The notes beneath the pieces are model-generated. The model saw only the letters and a list, made by a program, of their open reading frames with translations, was not told the origin of the DNA and ran no database searches. From an uncultured Acetatifactor sp. (lineage in GTDB: Bacteria > Bacillota > Clostridia > Lachnospirales > Lachnospiraceae): a stretch of DNA of 64,000 bases. The DNA lies in assembly GCA_910577035.1 (NCBI GenBank), contig CAJTKW010000015.1, positions 1 through 64,000 on the forward strand, read 5' to 3'. A program made the translations under genes and the position numbers. How positions within the stretch are numbered: position 1 is the first letter of the stretch; the number at the start of each line of letters is the position of its first letter. This document shows positions 15,955 through 23,934 of this stretch, one piece after another.

Positions 15955-16935
15955 ATGCCGGAATTACCCGAAGTTGAAACCGTCAAAAGAGTACTGGAGC
16001 CCCAAATCCGGGGACTTACCGTCACAAAAGTTACCGTAAAGCGCCCGGAAATCACCGCTTACCCCGATGCGGAGCAATTCTGCCGTCTGGTGACCGGACA
16101 GACCATATCCCACATGGAGCGGCGGGGAAAGTTTCTGATCCTGCACTTGCGCAGTCATGACCGGATTATCCTGCACCTGCGCATGACTGGCTGTCTGCTG
16201 CTCGCACCTGCAGATTTTCCGGAAGAAGCTCATACTCACATTATTTTCAGCCTCAGCGGCTCCCCTGAGGAACTGCCAGGCTGGGATAACGCGCCTGCTT
16301 CTGAAAATACGTCTGTTTCGAATGACCTGCCTGCTTCTGATAATGTGTCTGTTTCGAATGGCCTGCCTGCTTCTGAAACTGTATCTGTTTCGAATAACCT
16401 GCACGCCCTTGAGCTACGTTTCTCCGATATGCGCCGCTTCGGGCGGTTCTGGCTGATTCGGGAAAACGAAGAGGATCCATACAGCGGAATCGGAAAGCTT
16501 GGTATCGAGCCATTTGATGATAAGCTTACTCCGGCATATCTGGCTGCCCGCCTGGGAAAGCGCAGGAAGACCGTAAAGGAATGTCTCCTGGACCAAAGCG
16601 TAATTGCGGGAATCGGCAATATCTATTCCGACGAGATCCTGTTTGCGGCCGGAATCTATCCGGCCCGTCCTGCCAACAGCTTAAAGCAGGAAGACTGGGA
16701 AAGGATTGCTGCCGCCGTTCCGGAGCGCCTGGCCTTTTTTACCGAAAAGAATGAAATCACATGGGAAGACTATCTGCAGGCCAAAGGCCGGAATTACCGC
16801 AATACCCCGTTCTTCCAGGTATACGGCCGCAGCGGGCAGCCCTGCCCCGCCTGCAATCATAGACTATGCCGTATGGTAGTGGGCGGCAGAAGCAGCGTTT
16901 ACTGCCCTGACTGCCAGAAAGACCCTGGGGCTTAA
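15955..16935 (+). CDS. mutM: Formamidopyrimidine-DNA glycosylase (Fpg/MutM)
   Basis: A 326-residue base-excision repair glycosylase/AP lyase that removes 8-oxoguanine and formamidopyrimidines. PELPEVETV at the N-terminus gives the catalytic Pro1 and Glu2 after Met removal. Helix-two-turn-helix segments (ECLLDQSVIAGIGNIYSDE) and the C-terminal zinc finger (CPACNH...YCPDCQ) are intact. The start is the ATG at 15955. The family is usually about 275 residues; the excess is an insertion at about 105-150 built of three 12-residue repeats between two beta strands. The insertion is Ser/Asn/Ala-rich and probably a disordered loop. Confidence 0.95.
   Translation: MPELPEVETVKRVLEPQIRGLTVTKVTVKRPEITAYPDAEQFCRLVTGQTISHMERRGKFLILHLRSHDRIILHLRMTGCLLLAPADFPEEAHTHIIFSLSGSPEELPGWDNAPASENTSVSNDLPASDNVSVSNGLPASETVSVSNNLHALELRFSDMRRFGRFWLIRENEEDPYSGIGKLGIEPFDDKLTPAYLAARLGKRRKTVKECLLDQSVIAGIGNIYSDEILFAAGIYPARPANSLKQEDWERIAAAVPERLAFFTEKNEITWEDYLQAKGRNYRNTPFFQVYGRSGQPCPACNHRLCRMVVGGRSSVYCPDCQKDPGA
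16291..16398 (+). repeat. Three 36-bp tandem repeats inside mutM
   Basis: Units 16291-16326, 16327-16362 and 16363-16398 encode (L/A)PAS(E/D)NTSVSN-type 12-mers. The unit length keeps the reading frame, so copy number can change without breaking the gene. Confidence 0.9.
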
Positions 16936-16945
16936 CGATTTCTAA

Positions 16946-16969
16946 GGAAACGCTTTCATCAGCGTTTCC
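16946..16969 (+). terminator. Hairpin after mutM
   Basis: GGAAACGC and GCGTTTCC form a perfect 8-bp stem with an 8-base loop, 11 bases after the mutM stop. The following sequence is CTAAAA rather than a T-run, so termination may be weak on this strand. Confidence 0.4.
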
Positions 16970-17031
16970 CTAAAATGATGGAATAGGTTTCGCCTTAAAA
17001 ACGAACACTAAATCAAACAGGAGGTAACCAT

Positions 17032-18006
17032 ATGTGTACTGCAGCAGCTTTTCAAACTCAGGATTTTTATTTCGGTCGAAATCTGGACCTGGATTATTCT
17101 TATCAGGAAGAAATAACCGTCACCCCCAGGATTTTTCCTTTCCGTTTTCGAAATGTAGAGACAATTTCCCGGCACTATGCCATGATCGGCATGGCGTATG
17201 TTTTGGACGACTATCCTCTTTACTACGAGGCCACCAATGAAGCTGGCCTGAGCATGGCAGGCCTGAATTTCCCCGGAAACGCGGTTTACAATCCCTGTAA
17301 AGAGGGGATGGATAACATTGCTTCCTTCGAATTCATCCCCTGGATCCTGAGCCGGTGCGCCACCGTTTCCCAGGCTAAGGATAAGCTGGCCCGGCTGAAC
17401 CTGGTATCCCTTTCCTTTCGTGAGGAGCTTCCCCCCGCGTCCCTGCACTGGATCATATCCGGTAAAGACGGCAGCATCACGGTGGAGTCCGTTCAGGATG
17501 GCTTAAAGGTTTACGACAATCCGGTGGGACTCCTGACCAATAATCCGCCCTTCGACTACCATCTGACCAATTTAAACAATTATATGGCCCTCTCCGCCAA
17601 CCCTCCGGCAAATCATTTCTGCGACAGGCTTGCCCTGAAGCCCTACTGCTATGGTATGGGTGCCATGGGGCTCCCCGGTGATCTTTCCTCCGCCTCCCGC
17701 TTTGTAAAAGCCGCTTTTACCCTGTTAAACTCCCGCTGCGGCTCCTCGGAAGCCGAGAGCGTCAGCCAGTTCTTCCACATTTTAAAGAGCGTGGAGCAGC
17801 AGCGGGGCTGCTCCTGTACAGGAGAGGGAAAGTACGAAGTAACACTTTACTCCTGCTGCTGCAATGCAGACAAGGGCATCTATTATTACACCACCTATGA
17901 CAACAGCCAGATCACCGCCGTAGATATGAAAAGGGAAAATCTGGAAAGCAGCCGCCTGATTACCTATCCGTTATTGCGGGAACAGAATATATTATGGCAG
18001 AACTGA
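17032..18006 (+). CDS. bsh: Choloylglycine (bile salt) hydrolase
   Basis: A 324-residue Ntn-hydrolase of the conjugated bile acid hydrolase/penicillin V acylase family. MCTA places the nucleophile Cys2 at the mature N-terminus after Met removal. GRNLDLD (15-21) supplies the conserved Arg and Asp. NPVGLLTNNPPF and LPGDLSSASRFVKAAF are the bile-salt-hydrolase-type Asn and Arg blocks. It should cleave glycine or taurine from conjugated bile salts, which fits a gut habitat. AGGAGG lies 7 bases before the ATG. It is a lone plus-strand gene followed by a convergent carboxylesterase. Confidence 0.9.
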   Translation: MCTAAAFQTQDFYFGRNLDLDYSYQEEITVTPRIFPFRFRNVETISRHYAMIGMAYVLDDYPLYYEATNEAGLSMAGLNFPGNAVYNPCKEGMDNIASFEFIPWILSRCATVSQAKDKLARLNLVSLSFREELPPASLHWIISGKDGSITVESVQDGLKVYDNPVGLLTNNPPFDYHLTNLNNYMALSANPPANHFCDRLALKPYCYGMGAMGLPGDLSSASRFVKAAFTLLNSRCGSSEAESVSQFFHILKSVEQQRGCSCTGEGKYEVTLYSCCCNADKGIYYYTTYDNSQITAVDMKRENLESSRLITYPLLREQNILWQN

Positions 18007-18037
18007 CAATGCCGCCTTCCACGGCCCCGGCGGAGAT

Positions 18038-19591
18038 TCAGTGCTGGATCTTTGCCCCGCCTCCGGACATGGCTCTGCCAAGCAGCGGGCCAAGGTATTT
18101 TGCCGCCAGGGGTATCAGCCGATGGTCATGATTTGTAACCACCCTTGTATCTCCGGAAAAAAGGATCGTGTGCTCTTCCTCCGGCGTGGAGGCTTTCCAC
18201 TGTGGGATAGCATCATTGTTGGGATCACCCGTATGGGCAAAAGCCATCACACTCCGGAAAATCTGCTCTTCCAGCTTTTCCACACCGGGCATCCGGGTAT
18301 TCGGCACCAGTTCCGCATTGTGGAAGAAATAGGGAATGTCGCTGCAGTGCCAGGCCACACAGCCGCCGTCAATCCGGAAGTCCTGCTCAAACAGGTAGCT
18401 CCAGGTGCATTGGTTCAGTCCGCTCCGCAGACGGATATAGCCGATTTCCGGCTGCCGGAAAATAAAGTCCAGCGACAGCAGATCCACAGGGTTGCGGTTC
18501 GGATACGCACTCTCAAATAATGGCAGCAACTCACCTGCCGCCTCCTGCCCCAGCGCCGAGGTCACGGCCTGCACGCCGTCCTCTCTGTTCATTTTACTGC
18601 GATCCTGCCTGGCCGGCATAAATGCGGCAAACTCTCCGAATACCGATCCTATCATCAGCGGGATATGTGCCGTCTCTCTGCGGAAGCCGTTTGCCACAGG
18701 CTCTCCGGCGTAATATGCGTTGGGGTGGGGACAGCCGCCCACATATTTCCCCTGAGGCCCCAGAATGTCCCGTGCTTTTTTATAGCTCTCCGCCAGCCGG
18801 GCATAGGGCACTGTCTCCAGCTCCTTGACAGACTTTATCCCCAGCTCCTTCATCATGGCCTCCGCCAGTTCCCTGCCGCTTCCCGTGGCGTCTGCCAGCA
18901 TCGGCCCGATGACCCCGCTCATATTAATCCCTTTGGCAAATAAGCCGTCCGCCGCCGGAGACTGTAACAGCGTTGTCACCTTGGCACCGCCGCCGGACTG
19001 TCCGAATACCGTCACATTGTCCGGATTACCGCCAAAGGCCGCTATATTTCGCTTCACCCAGGCAAGGGCAGCTATTATGTCATCCGTGCCCGCATTGCCG
19101 GAATTGGCATATTCCTCACCGAAATCGGACAGGTCGCAGTACCCCAGCACATTGAGCCTGTGGTTTATGGAAACCACTACCACCTGCCCCTGAAGGCTCA
19201 TGTTTTCCCCTTCATAAGCCACCTGCTCAATGGAAGAGCCGGCTTCAAAACCGCCGCCGTGGAGCCATACCATGACAGGACGCTTCTCGCCGTCACAGCC
19301 GGGCGTCCATATATTCAGATTCTGACAGTCCTCGTCAGCCACCCAATAGCGATGGGGAACCCGAATCTCCCCCTGAGGCTTTCCCAAATCCAGAAGCGGA
19401 CAGACATAACCATAGCTTGAAGCATCCAGTACGCCCTCCCAGGCATCCACCGGCTCCGGTGCATGAAAGCGCCTGGCCCTGGCGTAAGGAATACCCTTAA
19501 AAATGTAAAGCCCTCTCCAGCCATACCCCTTCACCTTCCCCCGATCCGTGGTAACGATAGTTTTTTCACCATATTCAAATTGCCGTGACAT
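18038..19591 (-). CDS. Type B carboxylesterase
   Basis: A 517-residue carboxylesterase/lipase-family enzyme. VWLHGGGFEAG forms the oxyanion region and GQSGGG the nucleophile elbow; VAWHCSDIPYFF near residue 420 carries the catalytic His. No signal peptide, so probably cytosolic. I start at MSRQFEYG, which has GGGAG 6 bases upstream, rather than an ATG 39 codons earlier. It is distantly related to the two carboxylesterases of the xylan cluster, but unlike them it does not sit among glycoside hydrolases. Substrate unknown. Confidence 0.88.
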   Translation of the reverse strand: MSRQFEYGEKTIVTTDRGKVKGYGWRGLYIFKGIPYARARRFHAPEPVDAWEGVLDASSYGYVCPLLDLGKPQGEIRVPHRYWVADEDCQNLNIWTPGCDGEKRPVMVWLHGGGFEAGSSIEQVAYEGENMSLQGQVVVVSINHRLNVLGYCDLSDFGEEYANSGNAGTDDIIAALAWVKRNIAAFGGNPDNVTVFGQSGGGAKVTTLLQSPAADGLFAKGINMSGVIGPMLADATGSGRELAEAMMKELGIKSVKELETVPYARLAESYKKARDILGPQGKYVGGCPHPNAYYAGEPVANGFRRETAHIPLMIGSVFGEFAAFMPARQDRSKMNREDGVQAVTSALGQEAAGELLPLFESAYPNRNPVDLLSLDFIFRQPEIGYIRLRSGLNQCTWSYLFEQDFRIDGGCVAWHCSDIPYFFHNAELVPNTRMPGVEKLEEQIFRSVMAFAHTGDPNNDAIPQWKASTPEEEHTILFSGDTRVVTNHDHRLIPLAAKYLGPLLGRAMSGGGAKIQH

Positions 19592-19688
19592 CCCGTTCTC
19601 CCTTCTTCTCATGCCTGTCCCGCAGATACTGCCAAAAATCAGATCTGCTGCGATTCTCCTTTCATCATACGAAACCGGCGCACAGCTG

Positions 19689-21320
19689 TCAACTGACCGT
19701 ATAGGCAATATAGGTCAGATGGTCTCCAAGCCTTTCCAAGTTAGACACAAGATTAATAAAAACCCCGCTGCATTCGGGTCTGCAGATGCCCGCATTCAGC
19801 CGCTCGATATGTCCGTCAATCAGCCGCTTGCGGAAGCCGTCGATCTCGTCCTCAATCCTGTCGGCCTTTGCCAGAAGGGACACATCCTTTTCGGAAATAA
19901 TCTGCTTGGTAAGGCTGTACAGCTCTTCCACCTTTTGAACCATCTCACCTATTTCACGCCTGACACTTCCCGAAAAATCAAGATTATGTTTCATGGTGCT
20001 TCGGGTATATTTTATAAAATTGTCGGCTATCTCTGCAATCCTCATAATATCTCCCACATTGCTATGGATATTGGAGATGCTTTTTTCATGGATCACCTGC
20101 TTGCTCTGGGCGGAAAGGCGGATCAGATAATTTACGATGCCATGATATACCTCGTCAGCCCTGTCGATCTGCTCCTGGGCCGGCTCCAGCAGAGATTGAT
20201 CCTTTTTGTCGAAAGCCCGATAAGCGGTACGAAAGGCCCCCATGGCCTCCTCCGCCAAAAGGATCGTCTCTTTTTCCAGCTGAGAAATGGCGAGAGACGG
20301 CGAAGTAAGCATTCTCTCATCCAGGCAGGTATCGACTTTGCCTGCCTTTTCCGTTTTTCTTTCCGGAATCAGCGTTTCGGATACTTTTACAAACATCCCG
20401 CAAAGCGGCAGGAAAAGCACTGTACAAATCACATTGAAAAAGGTATGGAACATGGCAATTTGTGTGGCGGCGGAATCAAACCATCTCTGAAAGGTCATTT
20501 GTGAAAAACCAGGCCAAAGGATAAGTAATAGAAAGAATATTACCGAACCCAGCGTGTTAAACAGCAGATGAATCAACCCTGCCCGCTTTGCATTGGCTCC
20601 CGCGGTAAAGGAAGACATAAGCGCGGTGACGCAGGAACCGATATTCGTACCCAGAATTATGTAGAGCACCTCGTTTCCGCCCGTACCGATGGTCAGCCCG
20701 GCCACGGACATGGCGATAATGATGGATGTGGTGGCAGAGCTGGACTGCACCAGAGCCGTGAGGAGGATACCGATCAGGAACAGCAAAAAGGGATTCTTCA
20801 CATGCTCAAACAGCACCTGGATCATATCCCGGCTGCCCTTCATGGCGTCAGACATTAAAGAAAGCCCAATAAAGATAAGCCCCAGCCCCGCAAAGATCAG
20901 CCCCGCCCTCCGAAGGCTTTCCCGTTTGCAGATCATGTACATCATGATCCCCACGAAAACACAAACCTGAATATAGGTAGTAATGGGGAAAGCACTGAGA
21001 GCGGCAATCTGTGCCGTGACGGTTGTACCGATGTTCGCGCCCATAATCATTGCCGCCGCCTGATACAGATTTACAATGCCCACGTTTACAAAGCCCACAA
21101 TCAGTACCGTGGTGACGCCGGAGCTTTGAATCAGCGCGGTAGCCCCCATGCCGATTGCAACATTGGGCAGCTTTTTATCGGCGGTTTTCCCAAACAGGCT
21201 TTTTATTTTTCCCGTGGCCAGCTGTTCGATATTAGAGGTAAGCAGATGGACCCCTACCAAAAACACTCCCGTTCCCGCCAACAGCCTGACTACAAACATG
21301 GTAATCTCTGCAATATTCAT
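19689..21320 (-). CDS. Na/Pi cotransporter family protein with PhoU-like domain
   Basis: A 543-residue membrane protein. The first 310 residues hold about eight or nine membrane helices with the duplicated Na/Pi motif (GANIGTTVTAQ and GTNIGSCVTAL, with QSS turns). Residues 340-540 form helical PhoU-like repeats. Family members move phosphate with sodium, and the PhoU-like tail may gate or regulate transport. The start MNIAEITMF has GGAGGGG 3 bases upstream. No Pho-box was recognised. Confidence 0.9.
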   Translation of the reverse strand: MNIAEITMFVVRLLAGTGVFLVGVHLLTSNIEQLATGKIKSLFGKTADKKLPNVAIGMGATALIQSSGVTTVLIVGFVNVGIVNLYQAAAMIMGANIGTTVTAQIAALSAFPITTYIQVCVFVGIMMYMICKRESLRRAGLIFAGLGLIFIGLSLMSDAMKGSRDMIQVLFEHVKNPFLLFLIGILLTALVQSSSATTSIIIAMSVAGLTIGTGGNEVLYIILGTNIGSCVTALMSSFTAGANAKRAGLIHLLFNTLGSVIFFLLLILWPGFSQMTFQRWFDSAATQIAMFHTFFNVICTVLFLPLCGMFVKVSETLIPERKTEKAGKVDTCLDERMLTSPSLAISQLEKETILLAEEAMGAFRTAYRAFDKKDQSLLEPAQEQIDRADEVYHGIVNYLIRLSAQSKQVIHEKSISNIHSNVGDIMRIAEIADNFIKYTRSTMKHNLDFSGSVRREIGEMVQKVEELYSLTKQIISEKDVSLLAKADRIEDEIDGFRKRLIDGHIERLNAGICRPECSGVFINLVSNLERLGDHLTYIAYTVS

Positions 21321-21431
21321 TTTCCCCTCCATTCCGAAGCGTTTTACGCCGATAAGGCTGGCAAAATATCTGATTTTTCTTTTGCCTGATAAGATTTGTG
21401 ACGCTTCGGCACAAACCATACTTGTAATTTA

Positions 21432-22381
21432 TTACAGTATTGCCAGGAAATACAGCCCGTATCCTGCCAGCAGCAAGATGCCCTGCCAGCGCTTCAGTTT
21501 GTTATCCTTTACACAGAACAAAATCAGCAGCAATGCTGCCGCCCCGGAGACGATACTGTCAAAGCGAAAATCCTCCGCAAACGTCACCGGATGAATCAGG
21601 GCGGAAATTCCCACTACAAACAGGATGTTAAAGATGTTACTGCCCACAATGTTTCCTATGGCAATATCCGGTTTCCCCTTTTTTGCAGCCGTAACGGAGG
21701 TTACAAGCTCCGGCAGAGAAGTGCCAAGGGCCACGATGGTAAGCCCGATCAAGCGCTGGCTCATGCCAAGTTTAACGGCAATTTCGCTGGCGGCATCCAC
21801 CGCCAGGCTGCTTCCTGCCACGGTCATGACCAATCCCAGAATGCACAGCAAAATTAACTGCCAGACATTCCTGACCTGCTTGTTTGCAGCTTCTTTTTTA
21901 TTTTCTTTTCCGTCTTCTTTTTCATTTCCTTTTGGGTTTTTCCTGGCCTGAGCAAATAAACAGGCAAGGTACACCCCAAACAGAACCACCTGTATCATCC
22001 CGTCCAATAGGCCGATTTCTCCGTCAAGCCCCTGCAGAAGCAGCAGTATGCTGACTGCGGTAAGAAAGGGAAGCTCATACCTGATCGTACTTTTTTCCAC
22101 AGACAGCGGGATGAAAGACCAAGTATTATCAGGATATTCAGAATATTGCTTCCTACAACATTCCCGATCGTAATCTCCGCGTTTTCCTTGATTACGGCGG
22201 AAATACTGACCGCCGCTTCCGGCATGCTGGTGCCCATTGCCACCACGGTAAGACCTATCACCAGCTGGGATATTCCAAGCCTGGCGGCAAGCTCACAGGC
22301 TCCGTCCACAAACAGATCTGCACCTTTTACCAGCAGGGCAAGCCCTGCCGCCAACACCAATGACCAAAAAACAGTTTCCAT
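21432..22381 (-). pseudogene. CaCA-family cation exchanger with a frameshift
   Basis: Two overlapping frames form one YrbG-like calcium/cation:sodium exchanger. The first half (22381 to about 22110) has GADLFVDGACELA and TVVAMGTSMPEAAVS, NVVGSNILNILIILG. The second half (about 22105-21432) has TIVALGTSLPELVTS and NIVGSNIFNILFVVG. These are the two alpha-repeats. The frames must join near 22108-22115, where a deletion not divisible by three (1 or 2 bases net) shifts LGLSS into the wrong register instead of continuing to IPLSVEKST. Either a real inactivation or a sequencing error. It lies behind a manganese-type riboswitch, so the intact gene was probably a Mn2+ exporter. Confidence 0.8.
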
Positions 22382-22416
22382 AATGCAGTACCTCCTTTTA
22401 AGTTTTCCGGCAAAGT

Positions 22417-22458
22417 ATAAAAATAGAGACCTTACCGCTATTTTATACAGTAAAGTCT
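22417..22458 (-). terminator. Expression-platform terminator of the riboswitch
   Basis: On the minus strand AGACTTTACTG pairs with CGGTAAGGTCT (G-U pairs allowed) and is followed by CTATTTTTAT. The left arm overlaps the last aptamer motif (CGAGACTTT), so ligand binding and terminator formation should exclude each other. Confidence 0.7.
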
Positions 22459-22546
22459 CGCCATTTCATTACAAAGCCGGATCCTGAAAGGATCGTACTG
22501 ACGGCAGAGTAAACACGGAATCCTTCCATGCCAGCTACTCCCTTTA
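22452..22546 (-). ncRNA. yybP-ykoY (Mn2+) riboswitch aptamer
   Basis: The minus strand shows the family's two conserved blocks in order: AAGGGAGTAGCT at the 5' side (22534-22545) and ATGAAATGGCGAGACTTT at the 3' side, about 70 bases apart with intervening pairing segments. It sits between about 70 and 165 bases upstream of the exchanger start, followed by a terminator and then AAAGGAGG. This family senses Mn2+ and turns on export or tolerance genes. Identification is from remembered motif structure, not from a covariance search. Confidence 0.75.
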
Positions 22547-22587
22547 TGATTCCAGTATACAGTTTTTGGAATTTTTGTCAACTACCT

Positions 22588-23019
22588 TTACAGATACGCC
22601 CGCAGATCCTTCACCAGGGTTTCCTCCGCATCCGCCACCTGCCTGGCAAGCTTCCTGACCTTATCTTCTGCCGCCGGATACTGGTTGATATAACGGTAAA
22701 TGCTTTTGATCCCCATATTGCAGCCGTCTGTCACCAGGTCTGCCACGGTGCTGTCCGGCCCTTCGTCGTCCAGCTTCATGTTGGTCTTCATTTTGGACAT
22801 CACCTTTGCCATCATGGCAGGCTCCTTGCCTGTGTCATGATACTCCTTCAGATACTCATGGGTGGTATTCCCCAGCCGTGTATGGGTCTCCTTACTCTTT
22901 GCCAGCAGGCTGCGCAGAGAATCCTCCTGCACATGCTCCATCACGTCGTCTAAAGTGGACACTCCCATTTTAATCCCTGCATTGCACTCCCGCAGAAGCT
23001 TAATGGTATCGTCTTGCAT
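22588..23019 (-). CDS. Helical-bundle hypothetical protein (DUF2383-like)
   Basis: A 143-residue all-helical protein, probably a four-helix bundle (TIKLLRECNAGIKMGVST, LRSLLAKSKETHTRLG, MMAKVMSKMKTNMK, VRKLARQVADAEETLV). Its pattern resembles ferritin-like DUF2383/PA2169-type proteins of clostridia, function unknown. It is cytosolic, with no signal. Its AGGAGG ribosome binding site is part of the 23021-23065 hairpin. Confidence 0.65.
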   Translation of the reverse strand: MQDDTIKLLRECNAGIKMGVSTLDDVMEHVQEDSLRSLLAKSKETHTRLGNTTHEYLKEYHDTGKEPAMMAKVMSKMKTNMKLDDEGPDSTVADLVTDGCNMGIKSIYRYINQYPAAEDKVRKLARQVADAEETLVKDLRAYL

Positions 23020-23020
23020 A

Positions 23021-23065
23021 AAAAAACCTCCTTTGACAGACAGTGTCTCCCATAAGAGGTTTTTT
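23021..23065 (-). terminator. Hairpin combining plsC terminator and downstream ribosome binding site
   Basis: On the minus strand AAAAAACCTC pairs with GAGGTTTTTT around a 25-base loop. The right arm contains the AGGAGG of the next gene and runs into TTTTTTT-ATG. The structure could end plsC transcription and, in read-through RNA, hide the ribosome binding site. Confidence 0.55.
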
Positions 23066-23112
23066 CAAACGTGCCGATTTCACATCCATCAGCCAATTTA
23101 TGGAACTTATTC

Positions 23113-23859
23113 CTATTCCTGTGAGGTATTCACCGGTGTCAGCAGCTTTGCCACCCGCTCGCCGATTTCGGAGGTCCGCACGCCCACGATTTCCTCCCCG
23201 GGAATCACCTCCAGTATCTCCAGGCAGACCTTCGTCCGCCGCCAGGGATAGCGTTTTCGGATCTGGTCCGTTCCGTGAAGCTTCGCCACCACCACCGGTG
23301 CCTTCGCCATCTGCGCTATTTTAAATACGCCGTTGTGAAAGGGAAGCAGCCCTTTTTCCGGTGTTCTGTTCCGGGTACCCTCAGGATATATTCCCACCGA
23401 TGCCGCGTCCCGCCTGATGAGATCTGCCGCCTTTGCCAGCGTCCGCACAGCCTCCCTGGGATTTTCCCTGTCAATCTCCAGAAACCCACACTTGCGGATC
23501 ATCCTGCCAAATAGGGGCACCTTGAAGTTTTCTTTTTTAGACACGAACGCTATATTGTTCTTCCGCAGCAGATACCAGGTAATGATAGGGTCGAAATTGG
23601 AGCAATGGTTGCTCACCAGCAAAAAGCGCCGGTCCCACGGCACCTTCTCCCCTCCCTCCAGCCGGATCTTAAGCCTTCCCAGAAGAAAGCTGTAGCAGGC
23701 GGCGCTGTTCAAAACCTTGAAATAGAACCTGTCGCAGTGGTCGTACTCCTTCTTCGGATCCACCAGCAGGTCACACACCATCAGAAACAAAACATAGATA
23801 AGCTGTACTCCCAGCAATACCCCCATCATTCCCAATAAAATCCAGACTGCCTTTATCAT
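23113..23859 (-). CDS. plsC: 1-acyl-sn-glycerol-3-phosphate acyltransferase
   Basis: A 248-residue PlsC-family acyltransferase that converts lysophosphatidate to phosphatidate at the membrane. NHCSNFDP is the HX4D catalytic motif and EGTRNRTPEKG is the glycerol-phosphate-binding EGTR block. An N-terminal hydrophobic helix (IKAVWILLGMMGVLLGVQLIY, about 2-22) anchors it. The start at MIKAV is set by GGAGG 5 bases upstream; an ATG four codons earlier overlaps that site. Confidence 0.9.
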   Translation of the reverse strand: MIKAVWILLGMMGVLLGVQLIYVLFLMVCDLLVDPKKEYDHCDRFYFKVLNSAACYSFLLGRLKIRLEGGEKVPWDRRFLLVSNHCSNFDPIITWYLLRKNNIAFVSKKENFKVPLFGRMIRKCGFLEIDRENPREAVRTLAKAADLIRRDAASVGIYPEGTRNRTPEKGLLPFHNGVFKIAQMAKAPVVVAKLHGTDQIRKRYPWRRTKVCLEILEVIPGEEIVGVRTSEIGERVAKLLTPVNTSQE

Positions 23860-23934
23860 ACCATCCTCCATGCCGCCAACGGCGGCAGTGCCGCTGTTGG
23901 CGGCACAAACAATCCATGGAATCGAGCAGGAAGA

